A stretch of DNA of 42,591 nucleotides from an uncultured Oscillospiraceae bacterium (GTDB lineage Bacteria > Bacillota > Clostridia > Oscillospirales > Oscillospiraceae), in contig CAJUFJ010000028.1 of the NCBI GenBank assembly GCA_910585815.1, positions 1-42,591 on the forward strand, written 5' to 3'. Of the stretch, positions 30,964-38,486 are shown in pieces. Every line of letters begins with the position of its first letter. Positions within the stretch are counted from its first letter, which is position 1. Position numbers and translations under genes: made by a program. The notes under the pieces are model-generated. The model did no database searches. It was given only the letters and a program-made list of their open reading frames with translations, and was not told the origin of the DNA.

Positions 30964-31472
30964 AGTTAGTTTTGGTGGAGGATCGGCTGGATCGGGTGGC
31001 GCGGGTTGTTCCCGGCCTATTGGACAGGATCGAAAAAATTATTATTTACCAGTCAGAACGGGAATTTGAAGTGTCCACACGGCAATACCGCAAAGAGCCG
31101 TTTTTTGAAAAGCTCCAACGGGTAGACGCCTGGAGCATCTACGAGACCCTGGACCAGCTGTATGAGGCCCGCGACGAGGCCGGGCTGCCTCAAAATGTTT
31201 TTCTGTTTGATTTGTGTCTGGAGGACGAACAGGTGGCCTTCTCTGAAAAGCTGTCCGTCATCTATATCAAGAGCAAAGAGGACAGCGCGAGACCAGGCTG
31301 CCGCTGCTTTATTTACACCACCTTTGACCGGATGCAGCAGCTGCTGCACAGCGCCTTTCAATCGTATGTGGTCGAGACAGATCTTGGACAGGAGGAGAAC
31401 TTCCTGCTCTACAAAAAGAACGCCTTGCTGTGCGAGGCGCTTTCACTGAACGCCGGAGAGGAAGAAGGATAG
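30960..31472 (+). CDS. Receiver-like (pseudo-receiver) protein
   Basis: 170 residues, starting in a four-base ATGA overlap with the giant gene. The order of elements fits a response-regulator receiver: KLVLVEDR (acidic pair Glu7-Asp8), NVFLFDLCLED (Asp84 as phospho-acceptor), RCFIYTTFD (Thr120/121), QSYVVETDLG (fifth strand). The Lys normally placed after the fifth strand is not evident, and a longer insert lies between Asp84 and the Thr. No DNA-binding output domain follows. It may receive phosphate from the giant protein or act as a non-phosphorylated partner. The receiver call is inferred from pattern and from its place after a GHKL protein. Confidence 0.55.
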   Translation: MKLVLVEDRLDRVARVVPGLLDRIEKIIIYQSEREFEVSTRQYRKEPFFEKLQRVDAWSIYETLDQLYEARDEAGLPQNVFLFDLCLEDEQVAFSEKLSVIYIKSKEDSARPGCRCFIYTTFDRMQQLLHSAFQSYVVETDLGQEENFLLYKKNALLCEALSLNAGEEEG

Positions 31473-31476
31473 GAAG

Positions 31477-32619
31477 ATGGGCACCGATGCCACAAAGCTC
31501 TACTATTATACAAGGGCGGATACGATGCGCTCCATTCTGACCTCCGGTATGTTCTGGGCGACGAATATCCTCTATATGAACGATTCTGAAGAGTATTTGA
31601 ACGGGCTCCGGGAGATCCGGGGCATTATGGAGCGCTACAAAAGCCTTAATTTCCGGGACGTCCGGGTGCCCGACAAGCTGATCCACACCCCTGATCCGCA
31701 TATCTTTACCATTTCCTTCTGTACAAACGGAGACCTGCTGAGCCAGTGGTGTGTGTACGCCCGGGAGTCCGGGGTCAACCTGGAATTGGATTTCAGCCTG
31801 ATTAAGATGGACGAGGACCATCCGGGCAGCTTTTTCTGTCCCCGGGACTGCAAGGATGCCGATGAAATAGCCGTCGCCGCCCCCCTCAAGCCTGTCATCT
31901 ATTTCACCCGGAACGTCATGCTGGAGAAGATATCGGAGAAACAGGTTTATAAGCGCGCGGCGGAGATTATTGAGCGGATAAACGCATTGGGGCTGCAGAG
32001 CGGCAAAGACGGCGCAGAGGAAAAAATCAGCGAGCTGGCCGCGCAGATCAAGCGCTATGAATTCTCTGCGGAACAGGAGTGGCGTCTGGTTTTCAATATG
32101 ACGGAACATACCGTGGAGTATAAAAAAACGCCCCTTTTCTACCGTGAGCAGGACAGCATATTAAAGCCCTTCATCAAAGTGGCCGTTTCTGAGCGTGATA
32201 AGGCGACGGAGCTCCGCCCTATCCCTTGGCCCGTTACCGCAATCACGGTGGGGCCGGGATATAACCAGGACCAGGTTTTCCAAAGTCTCCGGTATTTCTT
32301 GAACTTTGGGAATTATATTCGGATGGATGACGCAGATTTTCGGACATATGCGCTTAATCTTTACCTAGATAAGGTGGAGGCGAGCTGCTGCCCTCTGTTC
32401 AAGCGTCAGACCGGCCTCAGCCGCATGATAAGCGACTACAAAGCGAAAACAAAGGCAACACCCGACTTAATCAAAACTAACAGCATACGTGAGTTGGCGC
32501 GTACGTTAAAGGATGATTTGGTTCAGAAATTCCCCCGATGCGCAAAAGTGCTGGAGTCCATTGAGCTGACAAGCGGTGGAATTGTCCTCCAGAAGTCAGA
32601 CATTCCGTACATATATTGA
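31477..32619 (+). CDS. DUF2971 domain protein
   Basis: 380 residues. The DUF2971 pattern is present: KLYYYTRADTMRSILTSGMFWATN, LYMNDSEEY (Asn35-Asp36, Glu39), FTISFCTNGDLLSQWCVYARESGVNLELDF and YEFSAEQEWRLVFN (Glu199-Gln-Glu201-Trp-Arg). The first segment recalls ADP-ribosyltransferase-like folds, but no activity is established that I can rely on. The C-terminal 120 residues are helical and specific to this protein. It starts 4 bases after the receiver-like gene and ends at the right direct repeat, whose hairpin should terminate the operon. As the last gene it is the natural candidate for the effector of the system. Confidence 0.83.
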   Translation: MGTDATKLYYYTRADTMRSILTSGMFWATNILYMNDSEEYLNGLREIRGIMERYKSLNFRDVRVPDKLIHTPDPHIFTISFCTNGDLLSQWCVYARESGVNLELDFSLIKMDEDHPGSFFCPRDCKDADEIAVAAPLKPVIYFTRNVMLEKISEKQVYKRAAEIIERINALGLQSGKDGAEEKISELAAQIKRYEFSAEQEWRLVFNMTEHTVEYKKTPLFYREQDSILKPFIKVAVSERDKATELRPIPWPVTAITVGPGYNQDQVFQSLRYFLNFGNYIRMDDADFRTYALNLYLDKVEASCCPLFKRQTGLSRMISDYKAKTKATPDLIKTNSIRELARTLKDDLVQKFPRCAKVLESIELTSGGIVLQKSDIPYIY

Positions 32620-32621
32620 GT

Positions 32622-32799
32622 TGAACGACCTTACTTAATCTGAACAGACTGTTGTCAGTTGTCAGATTAGGTAAGGTTGTTTTTTGTCCAAAAGCTTTGA
32701 AATGTCAAGGCTTTTGGGCTTTCCTATCTGCCTATGATTTGTCACGGGTTAAATGCAAACAGTTCAATATCTGAGTGTAAATGAAGGGATTCGAACATC
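32622..32799 (+). repeat. Right direct repeat of the island (R2), with operon terminator
   Basis: Homologous to R1 (20816-20999) in the same orientation. It begins two bases after the DUF2971 stop. The stem ACGACCTTAC / GTAAGGTTGT with TTTTTT (32625-32686) ends the three-gene operon, and a degraded form of the second palindrome follows (about 32688-32718). It ends in GGATTCGAAC at the junction with the truncated IS21 element. Confidence 0.85.
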
Positions 32800-32817
32800 C
32801 CCAGCATAAACGAGTGG

Positions 32818-34110
32818 ATGGAGGCGGACCGGAAGCTGCCGCGAAAGCAACGGTACACGGCAACGCGGATCTACCACTGTCTGGTGGAGGAGCAGGGATA
32901 CCAGGGCAGCTACTCCAGCGTGAAGCGGTATGTGCGGAAGAAGAAATTTGTGCTGAAGCTGGCTGCAGAGGGATACCTGCCCCTGGCTCAGCCCTGTGGA
33001 CATGGACAGGTGGATTTCGGAGAGAGTCTTTACTATTATTCCCAGAGCAGGGAACGCAAGGGTTACGCACTAACAGTGAGTTTTCCGCAGTCCAACAAGG
33101 ACTACACACAGTTTTTCCCCTCGCAGAACCAAGAGTGTCTGCTGGAGGGTCTGAAGCGGGTCTTTGAGCACGTCGGTGACGTACCGCCTCGGCTGAGATT
33201 TGACAATCTCTCCACAGCGGTGGTCAAGGTGCTGGAGGGCGGAGAACGGGAGCTCACGGATGGCTTTACCCGGTTCATGCTGCATTATCACTTCCGGGCG
33301 GAGTTCTGCAACCCGGCGGCAGGGAACGAAAAGGGAAGCGTAGAGAACAGAGTGGGGTACAGCCGGCACAACGCCTTTGTCCCGGTGCCCACAGTGACTT
33401 CCTTTGAGGAGTTCAATGAATGGCTGTGGGAATGGTGTGAAAAGGACGCCCAGCGCCTGCACTACAAGTACAAGGTGCCCATCCAGGAGTTGTGTGAAGC
33501 GGATCGGGATGCGCTGCTGAAGCTGCCGGAGTATCCGTTCCCGGTATTCCGTTACGGGGCGCTGTCGGTAAATAAGTACGGCTTCGCCGTCATTGACACC
33601 AACAAGTATGACCTGGCTCCCACGCTGGCGGGCAAGACAGTGCAGGCAAAGATCTTCTTTGACCATGTCGAATTTTACCATGACCACCAGCCGGTGGGCC
33701 GGTACCGCCGGAGCTACGGCCAGGATGAGGAACTGTACGACTGGACGCAGTATGTGGGGACGCTGCTGAAAAAGCCTGGAGCCATGGAACACACTCGTTT
33801 CTTCAAGCAGCTGCCTCAGCGGTGGCAGGAGTTTCTGGTTCAATCCAGGGGCCGTGAGCGGAAAGGAGCCCTGCGGCTGTTGGACGAGATCGTGCGGGAC
33901 GGCAACGCCCCTTTGTGCGAGGACGTTCTGTCCATGGCGGCGGAAAACGGGAGAACAGATCCAGACAGTATCCGGCAGTGCTACTACATGATCGCGAGAA
34001 AAGAGTTCCGGCCAAAGCCTCTGGAACTGAGGGCTTCCACGCCAAAATTGAGGTATGACCCGAATCTCACCGCCTATGACGAACTGACAGGGGATGCTTC
34101 CCATGCCTGA
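32818..34110 (+). CDS. istA: IS21-family transposase IstA, N-terminally truncated
   Basis: 430 residues from the first in-frame ATG. The reading frame opens only after a stop at 32782-32784, and the DNA-binding N-terminus (about 100 residues in full-length relatives) is missing. The DDE core is intact: GHGQVDFGE (Asp66), LRFDNLSTAVVK (Asp129), GNEKGSVENRVGYSRHNAF (Glu176). The homology starts abruptly at IPSINEWMEADRKLPRKQRYTA, exactly where direct repeat R2 ends, so a deletion or recombination there removed the start. It is unlikely to be transposition-competent alone. It overlaps istB. Confidence 0.88.
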   Translation: MEADRKLPRKQRYTATRIYHCLVEEQGYQGSYSSVKRYVRKKKFVLKLAAEGYLPLAQPCGHGQVDFGESLYYYSQSRERKGYALTVSFPQSNKDYTQFFPSQNQECLLEGLKRVFEHVGDVPPRLRFDNLSTAVVKVLEGGERELTDGFTRFMLHYHFRAEFCNPAAGNEKGSVENRVGYSRHNAFVPVPTVTSFEEFNEWLWEWCEKDAQRLHYKYKVPIQELCEADRDALLKLPEYPFPVFRYGALSVNKYGFAVIDTNKYDLAPTLAGKTVQAKIFFDHVEFYHDHQPVGRYRRSYGQDEELYDWTQYVGTLLKKPGAMEHTRFFKQLPQRWQEFLVQSRGRERKGALRLLDEIVRDGNAPLCEDVLSMAAENGRTDPDSIRQCYYMIARKEFRPKPLELRASTPKLRYDPNLTAYDELTGDASHA

Positions 34111-34840
34111 GCAGATTGAGCAATATATGCGGACCTTGAAGCTGGGCGGCATGGCCAGGGAATGGCGGAATGTGGAGTTCCAGGATACCGAGCAATATGT
34201 TCGGGAACTGCTGGAGCTGGAGCTTCGGGAAAGAGAGGTCAACCGGATCAACCGGATGGTCAAGACCGCCGGCTTCCAGGTTATCAAGACGCTGGAAGAT
34301 TTCGTTTGGAATCAGAACATAGAACTTCCGGTCGGCCTGACAAGGGAGTACATGGAAGGACTTCAATTCCTCCCGCAGAAAGAAAACCTCATTTTCCTGG
34401 GCTCTGTCGGGACCGGCAAGACCCATTTGGCAACGGCCATCGCTTTAAAAGCCTGCCAGGTGGGACGGCGGGTGCGGTTCTTTACCGCAGCTTCTCTTGC
34501 CAACCTCCTGCTGGAGCGCAACAACAAGGGCACACTGAACAGCTTCCTGGAGAATCTGAGACGGGTGGAGCTCATTGTAGTGGATGAGATCGGCTTTGTT
34601 CCACTCCATAAGGATGCTGCCGAGCTACTGTTCCAGGTTATCTCAGACTGTTATGAGCGCAGGAGCCTCATCATTACCTCCAACCTGGAGTTCAGCCAGT
34701 GGAACACCGTCTTCGGCGACAATCGTCTCACAGCGGCCCTCATTGACCGACTCATCCGCCACTCTCACATCGTCATCTTCTCCGGGGAGAGCTACCACCT
34801 CACCCAGTCCATGAACCGCCAGAGGCCCGGTATCCAGTGA
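34103..34840 (+). CDS. istB: IS21-family helper ATPase IstB
   Basis: 245 residues from the ATG at 34103, which overlaps istA by 8 bases and has an AGGGG site; an ATG 9 bases earlier is possible. AAA+ motifs: IFLGSVGTGKTHLATAIA (Walker A), LIVVDEIGFVPL (Walker B), SLIITSNLEFSQW (sensor 1) and DRLIRHSHIVIFSGESY. IstB prepares target DNA for IstA. The C-terminal end (SMNRQRPGIQ) comes right at the junction with the neighbouring gene, so the last residues and the element end may be altered. Confidence 0.93.
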   Translation: MPEQIEQYMRTLKLGGMAREWRNVEFQDTEQYVRELLELELREREVNRINRMVKTAGFQVIKTLEDFVWNQNIELPVGLTREYMEGLQFLPQKENLIFLGSVGTGKTHLATAIALKACQVGRRVRFFTAASLANLLLERNNKGTLNSFLENLRRVELIVVDEIGFVPLHKDAAELLFQVISDCYERRSLIITSNLEFSQWNTVFGDNRLTAALIDRLIRHSHIVIFSGESYHLTQSMNRQRPGIQ

Positions 34841-35392
34841 GGAGGCCAGAATCGCCAGCATCTGCGCGTTTCGGGGTTTCTGCTCCAGATGTCTGTGTGC
34901 CAGATCTTCCAGCAGGGGCCGGCCTTCCTGCCAGATGATGCAGCTCACAGTCCGGATGTTCCGCTCTACCGCCTTCCAGTTGGTTTTGTACTGCTTTGCC
35001 ACCTCCGGGTACAGCCACTTTGTCACCAGCAGAAGGCGGTCTGGCTGCTCCACGCACAGTGACACCGCATAGGCTGTATGAAAAAAGCCGGTGTAGTTTG
35101 TGGTCACACCGAGTTGGTACAACAGGTCATACACTTCCGGCTGTTTTCTCCTGTTCATCACCAGTACCACCAATCTTTTCCTATTTTCCAGGAGTTCGGG
35201 GCAGTTTTCCTCAACAGCTTTTATGATCTTGTCAATCGTTTTTGCGGTCGGATTCCCTTTCCCATTTCGGTACTTGTAAAGGTTTGAAAGAGTCACATCA
35301 AAATCTAGCGCCATTTCTGTACATGTCTTGTCTGTAATTTCCTCATATGCTTGAAGCAGCTCCACAATAAAGATTCTGACTTCTTTCGCCAT
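34643..35392 (-). CDS. Regulator with HTH and Spo0A C-terminal-type domains, 3' end fused to antisense istB
   Basis: 249 residues in the open frame. Residues 1-70 are a Cro/XRE-like HTH (YEEITDKTCTEMALDFDVTLSNLYKYRNGKGNPTAKTIDKI). Residues about 86-186 match the Spo0A DNA-binding domain: LYQLGVTTNYTGFFHTAYAVSL, RLLLVTKWLYPEVAKQYKTNWKAVERNIRTVSCIIW, then NAQMLAILASSL. From residue 187 to the stop (34837-34643) the frame is read on the opposite strand of istB, so the IS21 junction replaced the natural end with about 63 foreign residues. The Spo0A-type domain is nearly complete, so binding may survive. A role in sporulation-type control is inferred. There is no receiver domain. Confidence 0.78.
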   Translation of the reverse strand: MAKEVRIFIVELLQAYEEITDKTCTEMALDFDVTLSNLYKYRNGKGNPTAKTIDKIIKAVEENCPELLENRKRLVVLVMNRRKQPEVYDLLYQLGVTTNYTGFFHTAYAVSLCVEQPDRLLLVTKWLYPEVAKQYKTNWKAVERNIRTVSCIIWQEGRPLLEDLAHRHLEQKPRNAQMLAILASSLDTGPLAVHGLGEVVALPGEDDDVRVADESVNEGRCETIVAEDGVPLAELQVGGNDEAPALITV

Positions 35393-35887
35393 AAAACTTC
35401 CCTCTGCTTAATTATGGCAAAATACGTCGATTCCTGGCGACTCATATAAAGGAATTTTCCCCAAGGGCTTTTTGTTGGAAAAGGGCCCCAAATGCTGTGC
35501 ATCGGGGCTCGTAGGGGTGATCTGTTCTTCGCATATAACAAAAGGGCTCCAAAACTTGTGCATTGGGGCTTCAATACAAAATAGTAACCCTTATCGTTTA
35601 TAATTTATAGGTGCTGAGAGTGCTCACCTTTTTCGAGCCCTTTTGCTTAACTTTTTTCTTGACAAACACACTTATGGAAACTCCGGAATTAGCAAAGGAT
35701 ACATCCGAAGAAACTGATAAAAGCATCTATTTTAATGCATGGAATTTCGGACAAACTGAACGTGACTTTGAGTTTATGATAAGTTCTTCTGTAACAGAAA
35801 TGCTATAAAACTCAGCCTATCTAAAGATTTAAGTAAAAAGTGGAAGAACAAGCGTACATGCTGTTGTGCTGCATGTCCTTTTGATTT
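35393..35887. other. Intergenic stretch with paired GGGCCCC-type hairpin repeats
   Basis: No convincing gene. Two related units, 35480-35509 and 35540-35570, share the layout AAGGGCYCCAAA...GTGCATYGGGGCT and each can fold as a short stem-loop. A 65-codon frame at 35611-35808 (plus) has no ribosome site or recognised domain and is probably a remnant or chance. Confidence 0.4.
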
Positions 35888-35953
35888 ATCTTTTTTGGCA
35901 ACACATGCCATATTAGACAAAACCTGTGTATAGTATCACTATGCACAGGTTTT
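35888..35953 (+). terminator. Motif ATCTTTTTTGGCAACACA plus terminator hairpin (copy 2)
   Basis: The motif is at 35888-35905. The stem AAAACCTGTG / CACAGGTTTT (35919-35953) follows, with a T-rich tail just after. It is closely related to the copy at 23037-23103 in both motif and stem. It overlaps the stop of the convergent chemotaxis gene. Confidence 0.75.
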
Positions 35954-37658
35954 ATCGTTTTTGCGGTAAAATACACAACTGAAACCTTCCTACCAGACGC
36001 TTCATAAGCTGTGACTGACTGGACAGTTCTTCGCTTGCCGCCGCGCTTTCCTCTGCGGTTGCCGAGTTTGTCTGTACAACATTGGAGATCAGGTCAATCC
36101 CCACCGTGAGCTGCGCAATGGAATCCGCCTGATCGCTGCTGGCCGCCGAAATCTGTTCGATAATGCCGGCCATTTCGTTCACGTCATTGACTGCTTGAAT
36201 CAAAGACTGCGCCGTATCGTCCGCAATCTGTGTTCCGTTTTCGATTGCCTGCAAAGAATTTTCAATCAAAACAGCGATGTTTTCAGAGGCCTCTGTGCTT
36301 TTGTTTGCCAGATTGCGGACTTCATCGGCTACTACGGCAAACCCTTTTCCAGCGGCGCCTGCGCGGGCGGCTTCTACGGCGGCGTTCAGGGCGAGAATAT
36401 TGGTTTGGAACGCAATATCTTCAATGATCTTCATGATTTTGCTGATCTCACTGGAGCAGCTGCTGATATCCCCCATTGCATGTGTCATCTGCTGCATTTT
36501 TTCTTTACTCACATTCATCTTTACGCTGACACTGTCTGCCGCTTTACTGGCCTGCCGCGCACTGTCTGCGTTCTGACTTACTTTGTTGGAGATTTCATCA
36601 ATTGTGGCAGCAAGTTCCTGCACAGAACTGGCCTGCTCAGTCGCCCCCTGGGCAAGCGCCTGGGCGCCATTCGATACTTGGTCCGCTCCGCCCGCGACCT
36701 GAGCGGAACTTTGGCTGATTTGCAGCATTGTGTCATTGAGCTTGTCCGCAATACCCCGGAACGAGACAAGCAGAGGATAAAAGCCGCCTGTATACGCTGC
36801 CTCGCAGGTCGAATCCACCGTAAAATCTCCCTCGGCCATTTTAGCGAGGAATTGATTCTCATCCGCAATAATAAGCTGAAGCTTATGGATCAATCTGCCT
36901 ACCTGAGCGGCGAGAACACCCAGTTCATCCTTCGAGGTATAGGAGATCTTTACATCCAGGTCCCCTTCCGCCATTTTTGTGGCCGCATTCTCGATTTCAG
37001 AAATAGGAATTTTGATCAGGCGTATAATCACAAATGAGAAGAAGACGCCTACAAGGATAATGGCAATGACAACTGCTGCCATGGTCAAGGTGGCGGTTCT
37101 GTAAAGGGAGGCGCTCTCTGCCGCTGCATCATCGCTTCCCTTTGTATTGTAGTCGATAATATCATCAAAAGCGCTGTTCAAAGAGTTGAAAAGCGTCTCA
37201 CATTCTCCGTCCAGAATCCCGCGGGCGCTCTCGGAGCAGCCCTGTTTGGCGAAAGCCATCATTTCTTCCGCCGCCGCTTGATACTGTGTCCAGAGGTTGT
37301 TTGCGTTGTTATAGAAATTTCGTTCTTCCTCATCAATCATATCCCCATATGCGGCTAAGAGGGTGTCCATGGTCTCGTTTCCGTCCTGGAGGTGCTGAAG
37401 GCTGGTCTCCTTTTTGTTATCAGAGTCTGCGCTCAGGTACTCTAACTCATTCAGCCGGATATTGGAAATGGTAGTGCTCATCTCTCTGGCTACATCAACA
37501 CTGGGAAGCCAGCTTGTCGCAATGTCGTTTGTCATGTCGTTCATCCGGCCCATGAGAAAAAATGACATCCCGCTGATAATGAGCATTCCGAGCAGCGCAA
37601 CTCCTATGAGAATATAAAGTTTCAGTCTGATTTTTAAATTTTTTATGTAGTGAATCAT
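35952..37658 (-). CDS. Methyl-accepting chemotaxis protein
   Basis: 568 residues. Order: a membrane helix at about 12-35, an extracellular four-helix-bundle sensor (about 36-188, with ELEYLSADSDNKK), a second helix at about 189-215 (TLTMAAVVIAIILVGVFFSFVII), HAMP (IEIPISEIENAATKMAEGDLDVKI-like region), and a long signalling coiled coil. The hairpin tip reads IAFQTNILALNAAVEAARAGAAGKGFAVVADEVRNLA, the invariant kinase-contact segment. It signals to CheA/CheW, which are not in the window. It has a GAGGGG site and stands alone. Its ligand is unknown. Confidence 0.95.
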   Translation of the reverse strand: MIHYIKNLKIRLKLYILIGVALLGMLIISGMSFFLMGRMNDMTNDIATSWLPSVDVAREMSTTISNIRLNELEYLSADSDNKKETSLQHLQDGNETMDTLLAAYGDMIDEEERNFYNNANNLWTQYQAAAEEMMAFAKQGCSESARGILDGECETLFNSLNSAFDDIIDYNTKGSDDAAAESASLYRTATLTMAAVVIAIILVGVFFSFVIIRLIKIPISEIENAATKMAEGDLDVKISYTSKDELGVLAAQVGRLIHKLQLIIADENQFLAKMAEGDFTVDSTCEAAYTGGFYPLLVSFRGIADKLNDTMLQISQSSAQVAGGADQVSNGAQALAQGATEQASSVQELAATIDEISNKVSQNADSARQASKAADSVSVKMNVSKEKMQQMTHAMGDISSCSSEISKIMKIIEDIAFQTNILALNAAVEAARAGAAGKGFAVVADEVRNLANKSTEASENIAVLIENSLQAIENGTQIADDTAQSLIQAVNDVNEMAGIIEQISAASSDQADSIAQLTVGIDLISNVVQTNSATAEESAAASEELSSQSQLMKRLVGRFQLCILPQKR

Positions 37659-37791
37659 CTTTGCAATCCCCTCTTATACTTCATTATCCGCTGTTGACAG
37701 CTATAAAAATATATCGGAAGATTTTCTCTGTTTGATAAGTGCATTGATGAGAATATGATGGATACCTTCTTTTAAATAGCTGTAAAACTGC

Positions 37792-37848
37792 ATCTTTTTT
37801 GTCAACACATGACATGCCGGAGCAAAGGAAACTTTGCTCCGGTGTTTT
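37792..37848 (+). terminator. Motif ATCTTTTTTGTCAACACA plus terminator hairpin (copy 3)
   Basis: The motif at 37792-37809 is followed by the perfect stem CCGGAGCAAAG / CTTTGCTCCGG (37817-37842) and TGTTTTTT. No plus-strand gene is seen just upstream that it would terminate. Confidence 0.72.
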
Positions 37849-37887
37849 TTATGGATATCGATATTGCAAGGCTTCCTGAATATGATA

Positions 37888-37914
37888 AGTCCCGCTTTTT
37901 GAAAAGCGGGACTT
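37888..37914. other. Perfect 13-bp palindromic stem-loop
   Basis: AAGTCCCGCTTTT / AAAAGCGGGACTT around a TG loop. The stretch 37850-38067 holds no convincing gene; it could be a terminator or remnant of lost DNA. Confidence 0.5.
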
Positions 37915-38067
37915 GTCTGGTCTGGACTGTGGCGTCAAAAAGATACACCACCATATCTCTTGCAGTGCAACGATTTACATAACTTGCAATTCAAAAACTA
38001 CTTGTCAAAAGGCCCTCACCAAATCAAAGTCAGAGTCGTTTTAAAATATCAGCTGAACTAAATAAAT

Positions 38068-38208
38068 AGTTTTGAGGATTTCTCCAAACGCGCAAATGAA
38101 ACCGTGAGCATCTATGCGGCGGACATTAAAGATTTGCAGAAGCGTCTGGACAAGACTTAGGAATTGTTCAGACAATCTCCTGCCCAGCTTGCCGCCCCCT
38201 TTATGTAA
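38068..38208 (+). pseudogene. Gene remnant with internal stop codon
   Basis: The frame reads SFEDFSKRANETVSIYAADI, then KDLQKRLDKT, a TAG at 38158-38160, then ELFRQSPAQLAAPFM to a TAA at 38206. There is no start codon or ribosome site. The text looks like real protein (amphipathic helices), so it is probably the 3' end of a lost gene. The family was not recognised. Confidence 0.4.
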
Positions 38209-38273
38209 TCTTATCACAGAAGATCACCGGCATTGGCGATATAATAAATATATAATTTCTGGGAGGTCATGAT

Positions 38274-38486
38274 ATGGAAACCAAAACAAGAATGAAGCGG
38301 AGAGCTTTCATTCGTACGGATGACTGCGTCGCCTGCGGGTGCTGCGCAAGAGTGTGTCCCCTGTCCGCCGTTCAAGTCTGGCGCGGGGTTTATGCAAAGG
38401 TTGATCCAGAACGGTGCGTAGGCTGCGGCAAATGCGCGAAGGAGTGCCCCGCGTCCGTGATTGCAATTCAGGAGGTGCGGGGATGA
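38274..38486 (+). CDS. Ferredoxin with two [4Fe-4S] clusters
   Basis: 70 residues with two complete CxxCxxCxxxCP motifs: Cys18, 21, 24, 28 and Cys48, 51, 54, 58. It should be a small soluble electron carrier. A GGGAGG site precedes the ATG, and an AT-rich region with TATAAT-like boxes at 38240-38256 may hold the promoter. It overlaps the membrane Fe-S gene by four bases (ATGA) and opens the redox operon up to 41111, which suggests it delivers electrons to or from the membrane partner. Confidence 0.92.
   Translation: METKTRMKRRAFIRTDDCVACGCCARVCPLSAVQVWRGVYAKVDPERCVGCGKCAKECPASVIAIQEVRG

Larger units (their letters stand above)
32800..34840 (+). mobile_element. Decayed IS21-family element
   Basis: It contains istA (5' truncated at the R2 junction) and istB in the standard order and overlap. 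Neither terminal inverted repeat can be seen: the left end was lost at about 32800 and the right end merges straight into the Spo0A-C-type gene at 34838. Confidence 0.8.

Noticed and set aside
20802..32799. Classic tRNA 3'-end attachment site duplication
   Set aside because: The far repeat matches the sequence after the tRNA, not the tRNA 3' end itself; only a short ATTCGAAC T-arm-like piece is shared at the repeat ends.
35611..35808. A 65-codon plus-strand gene
   Set aside because: No ribosome site, no recognised domain, and mixed composition in a region of decayed DNA.
37711..37734. SigD-type promoter for the chemotaxis gene (TCCGATAT on the minus strand)
   Set aside because: The -10-like box is present, but the nearest CAAA is only 12 bases away instead of about 15, so the match is too weak.
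37851..37985. A 44-codon plus-strand frame starting MDIDIARLPEYDK
   Set aside because: It follows the terminator T tract directly, has no ribosome site and contains a perfect stem-loop in its middle.
38204..38222. Crp-type site TGTAATCTTATCACA before the redox operon
   Set aside because: The half-sites are separated by 5 rather than 6 bases and one half is imperfect; suggestive given the nearby Crp/Fnr gene, but not supportable.
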